A DNA stretch of 64,000 nucleotides from Rhizobiales bacterium UBA1912 (GCA_002337455.1 DDGC01000004.1:209616-273615), one strand, 5' to 3'. Shown: positions 8,107 to 18,368, counted from the stretch's first letter. Notes: generated by a model not told the origin, from the sequence alone. Translations and numbers: made by a program.

Positions 8107-8529
8107 TCCATCGTCGATCGCATACATGTCATCGTCGGAGAGCCCGAAATGGTGTCCGATCTCGTGGACCAGCACGTGGGTGACGATTTCACCCAGCGTG
8201 TCGGTGTGCTCGGCCCAATAGTCGAGGATCGGCCGGCGGTAGAGCCACACCCGGTTGGGCATCTGGCCGGTATGGGGGACGACGCCATCATCGGTCATCC
8301 CGATTCCTTCGAACAACCCCAGCAGGTCAAAGGGGCTTTCAAGGTCCATATCCTTGCATATTTCTTCGGTGGGAAACTCGGCGACCCGGCATTCGACACC
8401 CCGTGACATCGAACCGAATGGTTCGGGCAACGCTGCGAGCGCCTCGATAGCCAATGCCTCGATATCGTCGAGAGAGGGGGCCGCCAGCGGCCCCCATAGT
8501 TTTGCGTCGCCTTCGGTCGGCTCGCTCAT
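8098..8529 (-). CDS. minimal zincin-type metallopeptidase
   Basis: 143 residues, matching the small bacterial metallopeptidase family (Zincin_1). The zinc signature 'HVLVHEIGHHFGLSDDDM' gives HEIGH at 122-126 and an Asp downstream (D131/132) as probable third ligand in place of the usual gluzincin Glu. No signal peptide, so cytoplasmic. Substrates are unknown for the family. It lies 6 bases downstream of leuC on the same strand and may be its transcriptional partner, although no functional link is evident. Confidence 0.85.
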   Translation of the reverse strand: MSEPTEGDAKLWGPLAAPSLDDIEALAIEALAALPEPFGSMSRGVECRVAEFPTEEICKDMDLESPFDLLGLFEGIGMTDDGVVPHTGQMPNRVWLYRRPILDYWAEHTDTLGEIVTHVLVHEIGHHFGLSDDDMYAIDDGLR

Positions 8530-8535
8530 CGAAGG

Positions 8536-9945
8536 TCAGGCCTTCGGCCACTCGCGTATATCGACGAAGTGGCCCTTGATGGCGGCAGCGGCTGCCATGA
8601 TGGGCGAGACCAGATGTGTGCGGCCCTTGAAGCCCTGACGGCCCTCGAAATTGCGGTTCGAGGTCGAGGCGCAGCGTTCACCGGGCGCCAGCTTGTCGGC
8701 ATTCATGGCGAGGCACATCGAACAGCCCGGCTCGCGCCAGTCGAAGCCTGCTTCGATGAAGATCTTGTCCAGCCCCTCGGCCTCGGCCTGCGCCTTGACC
8801 AGCCCCGAGCCGGGAACGACCATTGCATCGACGCGCGGGTGAACCGTGTGGCCCTTGACGATCGCCGCCGCGGCCCGCAGATCTTCGATGCGCCCGTTGG
8901 TGCACGAGCCCAGAAACACCCTGTCGAGTTCGATGTCGGTGATTTTCGTGCCGGCGGTAAGGCCCATATAGTCGAGCGCACGCTTTTTCGATGCACGGCG
9001 ATTGGCGTCGGCGATATCGTCGGGATTGGGCACCGCGCCGGTCACCGAAATCACGTCCTCAGGCGAAGAGCCCCACGAGACGATCGGGGGCAGATTTGCC
9101 GCATCGAGCACCACTTCCTTGTCAAATGTAGCGCCTTCGTCGGTATAGAGCGATTTCCAGTAGTCGAGCGCCGTATCGTAGGCTGCGCCTTTGGGCGCGC
9201 GCGGGCGGTCCTTCACATAGGCAAAGGTCTTTTCATCGGGCGCGATCAGCCCGGCGCGCGCACCGCCCTCGATTGTCATGTTGCAGACCGTCATGCGGCC
9301 TTCCATGGACAATTCGCGGATGGCCTGCCCTGCAAATTCGATAACGTGGCCATTGCCGCCGGCGGTGCCGATCTCGCCGATGATGGCGAGGATGATGTCC
9401 TTGGCGGTCACCCCGTCCGGCAGCGAGCCGTTGACGGTGACGCGCATGTTCTTGGCCTTGGACTGGATCAGCGTCTGGGTCGCCAGAACGTGCTCGACTT
9501 CCGAAGTGCCGATGCCGTGGGCCAGTGCGCCGAAGGCGCCATGGGTCGATGTGTGGCTGTCACCGCAGACAATGGTCATGCCCGGCAGCGTGAATCCCTG
9601 TTCGGGTCCCACGATGTGAACGATGCCCTGACGCATATCGAGTTCGTTGTAGTATTCGACGCCGAAATCGACGGCGTTCTGGGCCAGCGTATCGACCTGG
9701 ATTTTCGATTCCGGATCGTCGATCCCATGCGTTCTGTCCGAGGTCGGAACGTTGTGATCGACAACGGCCAGGGTGCGCTCGGGTGCGCGCACCTTGCGGC
9801 CGGACAGGCGTAGACCCTCGAACGCCTGCGGGCTCGTGACTTCGTGGACGAGGTGACGGTCGATATAGAGGATGGCGGTGCCGTCCTCGTTATACGCGAC
9901 AACGTGGTCGTCCCAGATCTTGTCATAGAGGGTCTTTGCGCTCAT
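8536..9945 (-). CDS. leuC: 3-isopropylmalate dehydratase large subunit
   Basis: 469 residues, full length. With LeuD it isomerises 2-isopropylmalate to 3-isopropylmalate in leucine synthesis. Aconitase-type [4Fe-4S] ligands are present: C348 in 'GSCTNGR' and C408/C411 in 'GCSMC'. The N-terminal 'LYDKIWDDHVV' and 'CGDSHTSTHGAFGA' motifs are typical. The gene is separated from leuD (near 40.8 kb) by some 31 kb, yet the two share a hairpin upstream of their starts, suggesting joint control. Confidence 0.97.
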   Translation of the reverse strand: MSAKTLYDKIWDDHVVAYNEDGTAILYIDRHLVHEVTSPQAFEGLRLSGRKVRAPERTLAVVDHNVPTSDRTHGIDDPESKIQVDTLAQNAVDFGVEYYNELDMRQGIVHIVGPEQGFTLPGMTIVCGDSHTSTHGAFGALAHGIGTSEVEHVLATQTLIQSKAKNMRVTVNGSLPDGVTAKDIILAIIGEIGTAGGNGHVIEFAGQAIRELSMEGRMTVCNMTIEGGARAGLIAPDEKTFAYVKDRPRAPKGAAYDTALDYWKSLYTDEGATFDKEVVLDAANLPPIVSWGSSPEDVISVTGAVPNPDDIADANRRASKKRALDYMGLTAGTKITDIELDRVFLGSCTNGRIEDLRAAAAIVKGHTVHPRVDAMVVPGSGLVKAQAEAEGLDKIFIEAGFDWREPGCSMCLAMNADKLAPGERCASTSNRNFEGRQGFKGRTHLVSPIMAAAAAIKGHFVDIREWPKA

Positions 9946-9975
9946 CGGGCCGTCAATCCATATCTCGTGAGGTAT

Positions 9976-9993
9976 CCGTACCAGCGGGTACGG
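9976..9993 (-). promoter_or_regulatory. inverted repeat upstream of leuC (shared with leuD)
   Basis: CCGTACC AGCG GGTACGG: 7-bp arms, 4-nt loop, 31 bases upstream of the leuC start. An almost identical element precedes leuD (40778-40793). Both are followed on the plus strand by TTG. It could be an operator for a leucine-pathway regulator or an RNA hairpin in the leader. Confidence 0.5.
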
Positions 9994-10073
9994 TTGGCTG
10001 TTTTACGCCCGCAACCCCCATTGGGTCAAGAGTTGCGGGCGAAGGATAGCAGCAAGGATGATGGACCGGGGCT

Positions 10074-10604
10074 TTAGCCCTTCTGGGCCAGCGCCATGGA
10101 GTCGAGGATCACCTTGCGCGCGTCTTCAACGCCGCCGATCCGGTCGATCTTGGCCCACTTGCCTGGCTCGAGGTCCTTGTAGTGCATGAAGAAATGCTTG
10201 ACGCGCTCGACCTGGATTTCGGGCAGGTCGGTTACGTCGGTGATCCCGTCATACATGCGGGTCAGCTTGGAAACCGGCACCGCAAGGATTTTTTCGTCCT
10301 GGCCACCATCGTCTTCCATGAACAAGACGCCGACCGGGCGCGAGCGCACCACGGCGCCGGGCACCAACGGGCGTGAATTGAGGACGATCACATCAAGCGG
10401 GTCGCCATCGCCGCACATGGTGTGAGGCACAAAGCCGTAGTTTCCCGGATAGCGCATCGGAGTATAGAGAAAGCGGTCGACAAACAGCGCGCCGGACGCC
10501 TTGTCGATCTCGTATTTGATCGGCTCGCCGCCCAGGGGCACTTCGATGATGACGTTGAGGTCTTCGGGCGGGTTCTTGCCCACGGGGATCGCGTCGATAT
10601 TCAT
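10074..10604 (-). CDS. ppa: inorganic pyrophosphatase (family I)
   Basis: 176 residues, hydrolysing PPi to phosphate in the cytoplasm and pulling biosynthetic reactions forward. Conserved features: 'KYEIDK', 'YPGNYGFVP' and the metal-binding 'GDGDPLDVIVL' (D66, D68, D71). The ATG at 10604 (MNIDAIPVGKNPPED) matches the family start; a TTG four codons upstream also exists. A membrane PPase (hppA) lies 6 kb away, so the cell has both a soluble and an energy-conserving route for PPi. Confidence 0.96.
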   Translation of the reverse strand: MNIDAIPVGKNPPEDLNVIIEVPLGGEPIKYEIDKASGALFVDRFLYTPMRYPGNYGFVPHTMCGDGDPLDVIVLNSRPLVPGAVVRSRPVGVLFMEDDGGQDEKILAVPVSKLTRMYDGITDVTDLPEIQVERVKHFFMHYKDLEPGKWAKIDRIGGVEDARKVILDSMALAQKG

Positions 10605-10720
10605 TTTGCCGTTCAATCCTGAACTTTGGGGAGGAGGAGTCCGGCAGCTTTTTGCCTATCGGGCCAGGCAAATGCAAGCCATATTGGCCTTCGAGACAAG
10701 CATCAGTAGACGAAGGGGCC

Positions 10721-11290
10721 ATGACAATGAGATCGATAGTGCCAGCGCTGCTGGCAATTGCGGTGAGCACGACCGGTTCGTTGGCCCAGGAATGGCAGAG
10801 CCATTACACCGATATTGCACTTGAAGAGTGCACCCTGCTTTCAACCTATGAACTTGGCGCGACGTGGGCCTGTCCCGGATACAAGGGATACCCCTTGATG
10901 ATCATGGAAGGCGATCTGCGATTTTTCGTTTCCTACGGATTTGGAGCACCCGATGAAATGGCGGCGCGGCAGAGCTTTCCCCAGTTCAATACGATTGGCG
11001 AGCGTCTCGAATGGCTGACCGAGGAGCATGTCGAGCGGGGCAGCATGCCCCAGGCTACCATCCTGCGCTATTATCTCGAACCGTTCGAGATGGACGATCC
11101 GATCGACCAGGTGCTTGTGGTAACCAAAATCGAGCCCGGCAATACCTGTCGGGTCGCTCAGGTCGATGCACTTCGCAATCAGGATGCCAACAGTCTGGCG
11201 CGTGAGGCAGCGGTCAAGTTCGTGCCCGGATGGGATTGCGAAACCATGACGCCCCAGACCATCGGCCAATGGGGCGTCGAAGGGCTCTAG
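10721..11290 (+). CDS. secreted protein of unknown function
   Basis: 189 residues. The N-terminus 'MTMRSIVPALLAIAVSTTGSLAQ' is a good Sec signal with cleavage near SLAQ/EW, so a periplasmic protein of about 17 kDa is expected. Four Cys occur in the mature part (in 'EECTLL', 'WACPG', 'NTCRV', 'WDCET'), an even number suited to disulfides. I recognise no domain. It converges on the glutamate dehydrogenase gene with a 4-base overlap of the 3' ends. Confidence 0.7.
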   Translation: MTMRSIVPALLAIAVSTTGSLAQEWQSHYTDIALEECTLLSTYELGATWACPGYKGYPLMIMEGDLRFFVSYGFGAPDEMAARQSFPQFNTIGERLEWLTEEHVERGSMPQATILRYYLEPFEMDDPIDQVLVVTKIEPGNTCRVAQVDALRNQDANSLAREAAVKFVPGWDCETMTPQTIGQWGVEGL

Positions 11291-14200
11291 CTCGTCGCCA
11301 GATCGCTCAGAAGCCCTGCCGCAACCGAGAGGCGCGAAATCGTCAACTCGCCGGCGATCAGATCGGCCACGGTTTCACCCATGCGGGATATTGTGGCTGC
11401 TCGTGGCGCCTTCCAGGCCGCGATCCGGTCTTCGACCGGTCCATCGCCGGACGACAGGATGTCGGCAGCGAGATCGCGCAAGCCGCGGGTCAGGTTGGCC
11501 AGCGCCCTGTCGATCGCCATGCGGTCGAACCTGTCGGCGGCGTCGATGGCCGCGCCCTGCTCGGTCAGCCGTCCGAGCTTGAACATTTCGATCACCGCGA
11601 ACATGGCCTTGGCTGCATCGAGCACCTGCGCATTGGCTTTGTGGGCGACGAGTACAGCATCTGGCGCCAGTGAGAGCACCGAGAGGGCGGCGATGGAGCG
11701 GGCCAGATCGGGCGGGGTGCCGCCAGCCTCAAAACCTTCTTCCTGGGCGGAGACGGCCTCGGCCAAGAACGGGGAAACGAGATCGGAAAGCGAGGCCCTT
11801 ATCGTCGATATGCCGGCGCGATAGCGCTCGATCATGTCCGAAAGCCCGCCCGAGAAATCCTCGTTGCGCAGGAACCACAGCGCCATGCCGACCTGCAGGC
11901 CCTGAACCTCGGCGTAGAGCGCAAGCTGGGTATCGCCGGATATGGTTGTGTCGAGATCGTCGATTGCCGCGTTGAGCCCGGCCAGATCGAAACTGTCGCG
12001 TGCCGCCGCGTAGGCAAACGCTACAGCGCCGGGTTCGGCGGCGGTAATTGAGGTCAGCCGCGTAACGAACGCTGGGCCGCCCCGGTTGATCATCGCGTTG
12101 GAAAGCACCGTTGCGATAACCTCGCGCCGCAGACGGTGGTTTTCAATCGTCTCGGGGTGGCGCGCTTTGAGCGTTTCGGGGAAATACCGGAACAACTCGC
12201 GCGCCAGATAGGGATCATCTGGAACCGGGGATCTGAGCAGGTCGGCGTAAAGCGTCAGTTTGGCGTAAGCGAGCAACACGGCAAGTTCGGGCCGGGTCAG
12301 CGCCACGCCGCTGGCGGCGCGTTCAGCCAGCATCGCATCATCGGGCAGGTATTCGACGGCCCTGTTGAGTTCGCCCGCCGCTTCGAGCTCATCTATGAAA
12401 TCGACAAGATCGGGGAAGTCCGCCATGCCCCGCCGCTGGGCGAGGGACAGCGCCAGGGTCTGCAGATAGTTGTTGCGCAGGCAAAGCTCGGCGACCTCAT
12501 CGGTCATTTCGGTGAGGAAGAAATTGCGGTCCGCCATCGAAAGGCTATCCGAACGCACCATGTCGGACAGTGCGATCTTGATGTTGACCTCAAGGTCGGA
12601 CGAATTGACGCCGGCCGAATTGTCGATGGCGTCGGTGTTGATGCGTCCGCCATTGAGCGCATATTCGATGCGGCCGCGCTGGGTGAGCCCGAGATTGGCA
12701 CCTTCACCCACCACTTTGGCGCGCACCGCTTGTGCGGGAACGCGGATCGAATCGTTGGCCTTGTCGCCCACCGAGGCATCGGTTTCGTCGGTCGCGCGGA
12801 TATAGGTGCCGATGCCGCCAAACCACAGCAGGTCGATATCGGCTCTGAGAATCGCCGACATGATTTCGCTCGGCGAAGCGCTGACCCCGGTGAGGCCCAG
12901 AAGATTTTGCATCTGGGGCGTGAGCGGGATGGATTTGGCCCGGCGCGAGAACACCCCGCCGCCCTCGGAAATCAGCGCGGAGTCGTAGTCCTGCCAGCTC
13001 GAGCGCGGCAGCGCGAAAATCCGCTCGCGCTCGGCAAAGCTCTTTTCGATATCGGGCTCGGGATCGATGAAGATGTCGCGGTGGTCGAAGGCCGCAACCA
13101 GAGCGATTTTGGGCGAAAGCAGCATGCCGTTGCCGAAAACGTCGCCGCTCATGTCACCGACACCAGCCACTGTGAAGCTCTGGGTCTGGATATCGATATC
13201 GATTTCGCGGAAATGGCGTTTGACCGCCTCCCAGCCGCCGCGGGCCGTAATGCCCATCTTCTTGTGGTCGTATCCGGCCGATCCGCCCGAGGCAAAGGCG
13301 TCGCCGAGCCAGAAATCGCGGCTTTCAGAGATGGCGTTTGCCGTATCGGAAAAGCTTGCGGTGCCCTTGTCGGCGGCAACCACGAGGTAGGGGTCGTCGG
13401 CGTCGCGCCTGAAAATCTCTTCGGGAGGCAACACGGTGTCGCCCACCAGATTATCGGTCACATCGAGCAGGCTGGAGACGAATATCTTGTAGCACGCCGT
13501 GCCCTCGGCCAGAAACGTGTCGCGGTCTGGGTTGGCTGGCATGAGGCGCGGCACGAACCCGCCCTTGGCGCCCACCGGCACGATCACCGCGTTCTTGACC
13601 ATCTGCGCCTTGACCAACCCCAGAATTTCGGTTCGAAAATCTTCGGCGCGATCCGACCAGCGCAGCCCGCCGCGGGCAATCGGCCCGCCGCGCATGTGGA
13701 TACCTTCGAGGCGCGGGGAATAGACGAAAATCTCACGCCAGGGTCTTGGCTGGGGTATCCCTTCGAGCCGCGTGGCGTCGAACTTGATGGCGAGCGCCGG
13801 GCGCGGCTTGCCGTCGATGCGTTGGTAGAGATTTGTCCTGACGCTGGATTCGATCAGGTTGAGCAACCGCCGGATGATCCGGTCCTCGTCGATCGAAGTT
13901 ATGGTTTCGAGCCCGGCGACAATTTCGGCGCGCAACGCTTCGGCTGCCGCCTCGCGGTCTGCGTCGAGATGGGGATCGTGCAGGGTGTGGAACAGTTCGA
14001 CAAGCGCGCGGGCGGTGGCCGGGTGGGCCGAAAGTGCCGTCCAGATGTAAGTCTGTGACCAGGCAATGCCGACCTGTTTGAGGTAACGCCCCAGGGCGCG
14101 CAGGATTGCCACATCGGCGTGGCCGAGCCCGGCGGTCAGGGTCAGCCGGTTGTAGCCGTCGTTTTCAACCAGACCGCTGGACACTGCAAGGATGCCGTCC

Positions 14201-16044
14201 TCGATGCGGCGAGCGCTTTCGCCCAGGTCGATTTCGGTGCCGTCGCCGGTCCGGATCGACATGGCGTGCAAAAAGCGTGGCTGCGGTCCGAGCGGGCGTA
14301 TGGTGTAGGTGCGTTCGTCGATCACCGAGAAGCCGAAATTTTCCAGCATCGGCACCCGGGCCGAAAGAGGAATGGGATCGGCGCGGTGATAGACGTTGAG
14401 CGTCAGGCTCGACGGCCCTTCAGTCCCGCGGCTCAGCCGCACGGCCAGCGGATTGTCCGGGCCCAGCGCCTTGAACACGGCGATATCGTCCAGGGCATCG
14501 GCGTGCGAGTGGGCCACCTGATAATCGGCGGAAAAGGCGCTTGCGTAATCGGCGATGTCGCCGGCATGGGGCGCCGCCGAAAGCAGGCGGTCGGCAAAGG
14601 TGCGGGTCAGCTCGGAAATTTCAGCTTCCAGCGCCTCGCGGTCGGGGCGCGGGGTGGGGCCGCCATTGCGCCCGATGATGAAATGCACCCGGGCCAGATC
14701 GCCTTCGGGGAAGTCGGGGGCAAAGGCCGAGACGCGCCCGTCATAGCGGTTGGCGAGATGTTCGCCGATCCGGGCGCGGACATTGGAATCGAAGCGGTCG
14801 CGCGGCAGGTAAACGAGAACGGAAACGAAATTATCGAACCTGTCGATGCGCGGCAGAACCCGCACGCGCGGCCGGTCGGGCAGGGTGGCGATCACATTGG
14901 CGAATTCGAAAAGCTCGTCCTGGGAAATCTGGAACAGCTCGTCGCGCGGGTAATTGTCCAGCGTGTTCATCAACGCCTTTCCGGCGTGCGAGCGCGGATC
15001 AAAGCCCGATTGCGCCATCACCTCGGATATCTTGCGCCGGATCAGCGGTACCTCACTGCACGGAGTGGCCAGCGAGGCGGATGTGAAGAGCCCCAATATG
15101 CGCAATTCGCCGGTGATCGTGCCGTCTGCGTCGAAGGTCTTGATGCCCACATAGTCCATATGCACGCGCCTGTGTACAAGCGAGCGCCGATTGGCCTTGG
15201 TGACCATGAGCGGCTCGTCGGTATCCAGAAACGCCAGATGTTGATCGTTCATGTGCACATATCGCGTGCCTTGGCGCAGATAGAGATAATCGGGCTCGCG
15301 CAATATGCCCAGCCCCGATCCATCGAGAGGAACGAGGGTCTGCTCCCCGCCCTCCCCGGTCAGCCGGTATTGGCGCATGCCCAGGAAGGTGAAATTGTGG
15401 TCGGCCAGCCAGGCAAGAAAATGGATCGCCTCGGTCAGCGCCTGTTCGCGCATGGCCGGCGGGTGCGACCGATAGGCGACCACTGCCGTGCGCAAACGCT
15501 CGAGCATCTCGCGCCAGTCGACAACCGCGGCGCGCACCTGCGCCATGGTCTGGGTCAGTTCCTCGGAAATGACCGAAAGTGAGTGGGTATCGGGGGGCGT
15601 GTCGATGTGGATCTGGAGCACGCTTTCCTTGCGGGCGCCCTCGGTCTCCTCGATCACCTGCCAGGGGGATGTGGTGTCGTCCACGGCAACGACCGGATGG
15701 GTCATGAAACGGATGGAGCCACCGGCCGCCCTTATGGCCGCGAGCGCTGAATCGACGATAAACGGGGTATCGGCCGAATAGATGTCGATGATCGTTATCC
15801 CGGACACGATCTCGGCGTCGGGTGTCCAGATGCGGATATCGGCCTTGCCGGGGGTCCGCTGGCCGATATGGGAATATGTGGTGGCCAGAAGTGCTTCGAG
15901 CGTTTGCGCTGGATAAAGCAGCAAATCCTGCTCGTCGGCCGAACGGAGCGCGTTGGTCACGAACCGCGCCAGTTCGGGCTTTTCTGACTTTAGCGCGATC
16001 AGGCGGTCGCGCCAGGGGCGCAGGTTATCTGTGGTGTCGATCAT
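11287..16044 (-). CDS. gdhB: NAD-specific glutamate dehydrogenase, large (~180 kDa) type
   Basis: 1585 residues, matching the large L-GDH180 class. It oxidatively deaminates glutamate to 2-oxoglutarate and mainly serves amino-acid catabolism. An N-terminal regulatory region of some 700 residues with ACT-like modules precedes the catalytic core, where 'NAVIVPVGAKGGFVPR' carries the substrate Lys and 'VAGVGDMSGDVFGNGM' is the dinucleotide-binding segment; 'VVGEGANLGLTQRGR' is also typical. The gene appears to stand alone with its own upstream region. Gene naming varies between species (gdhB/gdhZ); the enzyme identification is firm. Confidence 0.95.
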   Translation of the reverse strand: MIDTTDNLRPWRDRLIALKSEKPELARFVTNALRSADEQDLLLYPAQTLEALLATTYSHIGQRTPGKADIRIWTPDAEIVSGITIIDIYSADTPFIVDSALAAIRAAGGSIRFMTHPVVAVDDTTSPWQVIEETEGARKESVLQIHIDTPPDTHSLSVISEELTQTMAQVRAAVVDWREMLERLRTAVVAYRSHPPAMREQALTEAIHFLAWLADHNFTFLGMRQYRLTGEGGEQTLVPLDGSGLGILREPDYLYLRQGTRYVHMNDQHLAFLDTDEPLMVTKANRRSLVHRRVHMDYVGIKTFDADGTITGELRILGLFTSASLATPCSEVPLIRRKISEVMAQSGFDPRSHAGKALMNTLDNYPRDELFQISQDELFEFANVIATLPDRPRVRVLPRIDRFDNFVSVLVYLPRDRFDSNVRARIGEHLANRYDGRVSAFAPDFPEGDLARVHFIIGRNGGPTPRPDREALEAEISELTRTFADRLLSAAPHAGDIADYASAFSADYQVAHSHADALDDIAVFKALGPDNPLAVRLSRGTEGPSSLTLNVYHRADPIPLSARVPMLENFGFSVIDERTYTIRPLGPQPRFLHAMSIRTGDGTEIDLGESARRIEDGILAVSSGLVENDGYNRLTLTAGLGHADVAILRALGRYLKQVGIAWSQTYIWTALSAHPATARALVELFHTLHDPHLDADREAAAEALRAEIVAGLETITSIDEDRIIRRLLNLIESSVRTNLYQRIDGKPRPALAIKFDATRLEGIPQPRPWREIFVYSPRLEGIHMRGGPIARGGLRWSDRAEDFRTEILGLVKAQMVKNAVIVPVGAKGGFVPRLMPANPDRDTFLAEGTACYKIFVSSLLDVTDNLVGDTVLPPEEIFRRDADDPYLVVAADKGTASFSDTANAISESRDFWLGDAFASGGSAGYDHKKMGITARGGWEAVKRHFREIDIDIQTQSFTVAGVGDMSGDVFGNGMLLSPKIALVAAFDHRDIFIDPEPDIEKSFAERERIFALPRSSWQDYDSALISEGGGVFSRRAKSIPLTPQMQNLLGLTGVSASPSEIMSAILRADIDLLWFGGIGTYIRATDETDASVGDKANDSIRVPAQAVRAKVVGEGANLGLTQRGRIEYALNGGRINTDAIDNSAGVNSSDLEVNIKIALSDMVRSDSLSMADRNFFLTEMTDEVAELCLRNNYLQTLALSLAQRRGMADFPDLVDFIDELEAAGELNRAVEYLPDDAMLAERAASGVALTRPELAVLLAYAKLTLYADLLRSPVPDDPYLARELFRYFPETLKARHPETIENHRLRREVIATVLSNAMINRGGPAFVTRLTSITAAEPGAVAFAYAAARDSFDLAGLNAAIDDLDTTISGDTQLALYAEVQGLQVGMALWFLRNEDFSGGLSDMIERYRAGISTIRASLSDLVSPFLAEAVSAQEEGFEAGGTPPDLARSIAALSVLSLAPDAVLVAHKANAQVLDAAKAMFAVIEMFKLGRLTEQGAAIDAADRFDRMAIDRALANLTRGLRDLAADILSSGDGPVEDRIAAWKAPRAATISRMGETVADLIAGELTISRLSVAAGLLSDLATS

Positions 16045-16187
16045 TCCCGGCGCCCCTTAACGTCTTCCGGTATAGCGGAGAGCTTATGCCCTTGCGGCCG
16101 GAAAGCCAATATCAGCTTTAAAATTCAAAGACATAAGACCATGGTATCTGTCAGCGTTGCTGCCCTTTTCGCGCCGGGCCGGAACGC

Positions 16188-16213
16188 AAAGAGCCGGGCA
16201 GCTTGCCCGGCTC
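16188..16213 (-). terminator. Rho-independent terminator after hppA
   Basis: Perfect 10-bp stem GAGCCGGGCA / TGCCCGGCTC with a 3-nt loop, lying 23 bases beyond the hppA stop; on the minus strand it is followed by TTTGCG, a short T-run. Confidence 0.7.
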
Positions 16214-16235
16214 CTCTGGTGTGTCGCCCGTCCTT

Positions 16236-18368
16236 CTAGTGAAGCACGGCCAAAAGCAGCAGCGCGATGATATTTGTGATTTTTATCATTGGATTGACAG
16301 CGGGACCGGCAGTGTCCTTGTAGGGATCGCCTACAGTATCACCGGTGACCGAGGCTTTGTGAGCTTCTGATCCCTTGTAGTGGGTTTGCCCTGTGGAATC
16401 GGTGAACCCGTCCTCAAAGCTCTTTTTGGCGTTGTCCCAGGCGCCGCCGCCCGCCGTCATGGAAATGGCGACGAACAGGCCCGTGACGATCACGCCCAAA
16501 AGCATGGCGCCCAGCGCTGCAAAAGCCGCCGCCTTGCCGGCGATGAGAAGGATTACCCCGAACACGACCAGCGGCGAGAGCACCGGAAGCAGCGAGGGCA
16601 CGATCATTTCCTTGATCGCGGCCTTGGTCAGCATATCGACGGCCCTGCCATAGTCGGGCTTTTCGGTGCCCTCCATGATGCCGGGCTTTTCGGCAAACTG
16701 CCGGCGCACCTCGACCACCACCGATTGGGCGGCGCGGCCGACGGCAGTCATGGACATGCCGCTGAACAGGAACGGCAACAGCCCGCCGAACAGAAGCCCG
16801 ACAACCACGTAGGGGTCGGCCAGCGAGAAGCTGATTTGCCCGACACCGAAATAGAAGTCGCCTTCGACCGCCTCGCCGATGAAATAGGCAAGGTCCTGGG
16901 TATAGGCGGCAAACAGCACCAATGCGCCCAGACCCGCCGAACCGATGGCATAGCCCTTGGTCACGGCCTTTGTGGTGTTGCCCACAGCATCGAGCGCGTC
17001 GGTGTTCTTGCGCACTTCGTCGGGCAGGCCCGCCATTTCGGCAATGCCGCCGGCATTGTCGGTCACCGGTCCGAAAGCGTCGAGCGCCACGATCATGCCG
17101 GCCAGCGCCAGCATGGTGACCACGGCAACCCCGATGCCGAACAGGCCGGCCAGCGAATAGGTGACGATGATGCCCGCGATGATGACAAGGGCGGGCAGGG
17201 CGGTCGATTCAAGCGACACGGCGAGCCCCTGGATCACATTGGTGCCGTGGCCGGTAATCGAGGCCTCGGCGATGGAATTGACCGGGCGCCGGCCCGTTCC
17301 GGTATAGTATTCGGTGATCCAGATGATGAGCCCGGTGATGACCAGTCCGGCCACACCGCAGCCATAGAGTGCCCATGGGGTGAAAGTGATGTCGCCCACG
17401 GCAATGGATCGGCTCATGTCGCCGAAGATCAGCCACATGACCGGAACAAGGGCGATCAGCGAGAGCACGCCTGTGGCAAGTACGCCCTTGTAGAGCGCGC
17501 CCATGATGTTGCCCGAAGCGCCCAGCTTCACGAAATAGGTCCCGGCAATCGAGGTCAGGACGCACACCCCGCCAATGGCGAGGGGCAAGACCATGCCGAT
17601 CAGTTTGAGATCGATCGGCAGGATGATCGCGGCCAGCACCATTGTGGCAACGATGGTCACCACATAGGTTTCGAACAGGTCGGCGGCCATGCCGGCGCAA
17701 TCGCCGACATTGTCGCCCACATTGTCGGCGATGGTTGCAGGATTGCGCGGGTCGTCCTCGGGGATACCCGCTTCGACCTTGCCCACCATGTCACCGCCCA
17801 CGTCGGCACCCTTGGTGAAGATGCCGCCGCCCAGCCGGGCAAAAATGGAAATCAGCGAAGCGCCGAAGCCCAGAGCGACAAGAGCGTCGATGACGGTCCG
17901 GTCGGTCGCTTCGAAGCCCATGGCCAAAAGAACGAGGAAATAGACGGTAACGCCCAACAGGCCGAGACCGGCAACCAGCAACCCGGTCACGGCGCCCGAT
18001 TTGAACGCCAGGTCGAGCCCGCCGGCCAGCGAGGTGGTCGCCGCCTGGGCAACGCGCACATTGGCGCGCACCGAGACGTGCATGCCAATGAACCCTGCAG
18101 CCCCGGAAAGTACCGCGCCGATCAGAAATCCTATGGCCGCGTACATGCCGAGCAGCAGCCAGGCGATGACAAGGATAACGGCGCCGACAATGGCGATGGT
18201 TGTGTACTGGCGCTTGAGATAGGCGGTGGCGCCTTCGCGCACCGCGTTTGAGATTTCCTGCATGCGGGCACTGCCGGCATCGGCGGCCAGAAGCGTACGT
18301 GTGGTCACGATGCCATAGACGACCGAAAGGACGCCGCAGGCAATAATCAGCCATAAGGCCAAAGTCAT
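16236..18368 (-). CDS. hppA: membrane proton-translocating pyrophosphatase, K+-independent
   Basis: 710 residues with about 16 membrane helices. The enzyme couples PPi hydrolysis to H+ export. Family motifs are intact: 'DNVGDNVGDCAGMAADLFE', 'DAFGPVTDNAGGIAEMAG' and the C-terminal 'GDTVGDPYKDTAGPAVNP'. The diagnostic 'GNTTKAVTKGYAIGSAG' has Lys in the position that is Ala in K+-dependent enzymes, pointing to the K+-independent H+ pump. The ATG at 18368 (MTLALWLIIACG) follows GGGGA at good spacing; further upstream in-frame ATG codons give an unlikely charged extension. Confidence 0.97.
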   Translation of the reverse strand: MTLALWLIIACGVLSVVYGIVTTRTLLAADAGSARMQEISNAVREGATAYLKRQYTTIAIVGAVILVIAWLLLGMYAAIGFLIGAVLSGAAGFIGMHVSVRANVRVAQAATTSLAGGLDLAFKSGAVTGLLVAGLGLLGVTVYFLVLLAMGFEATDRTVIDALVALGFGASLISIFARLGGGIFTKGADVGGDMVGKVEAGIPEDDPRNPATIADNVGDNVGDCAGMAADLFETYVVTIVATMVLAAIILPIDLKLIGMVLPLAIGGVCVLTSIAGTYFVKLGASGNIMGALYKGVLATGVLSLIALVPVMWLIFGDMSRSIAVGDITFTPWALYGCGVAGLVITGLIIWITEYYTGTGRRPVNSIAEASITGHGTNVIQGLAVSLESTALPALVIIAGIIVTYSLAGLFGIGVAVVTMLALAGMIVALDAFGPVTDNAGGIAEMAGLPDEVRKNTDALDAVGNTTKAVTKGYAIGSAGLGALVLFAAYTQDLAYFIGEAVEGDFYFGVGQISFSLADPYVVVGLLFGGLLPFLFSGMSMTAVGRAAQSVVVEVRRQFAEKPGIMEGTEKPDYGRAVDMLTKAAIKEMIVPSLLPVLSPLVVFGVILLIAGKAAAFAALGAMLLGVIVTGLFVAISMTAGGGAWDNAKKSFEDGFTDSTGQTHYKGSEAHKASVTGDTVGDPYKDTAGPAVNPMIKITNIIALLLLAVLH

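Noticed and set aside
12136..14058. 640-codon open frame antisense to the glutamate dehydrogenase gene
   Set aside because: It lies wholly within a convincing conserved gene; long antisense frames are expected in GC-rich DNA, and its translation is Gly/Arg/His/Asp-rich without any recognisable domain.
16380..18251. 623-codon open frame antisense to hppA
   Set aside because: Shadow of the hppA coding sequence; translation is dominated by His, Asp, Gly and Gln and has no motif.
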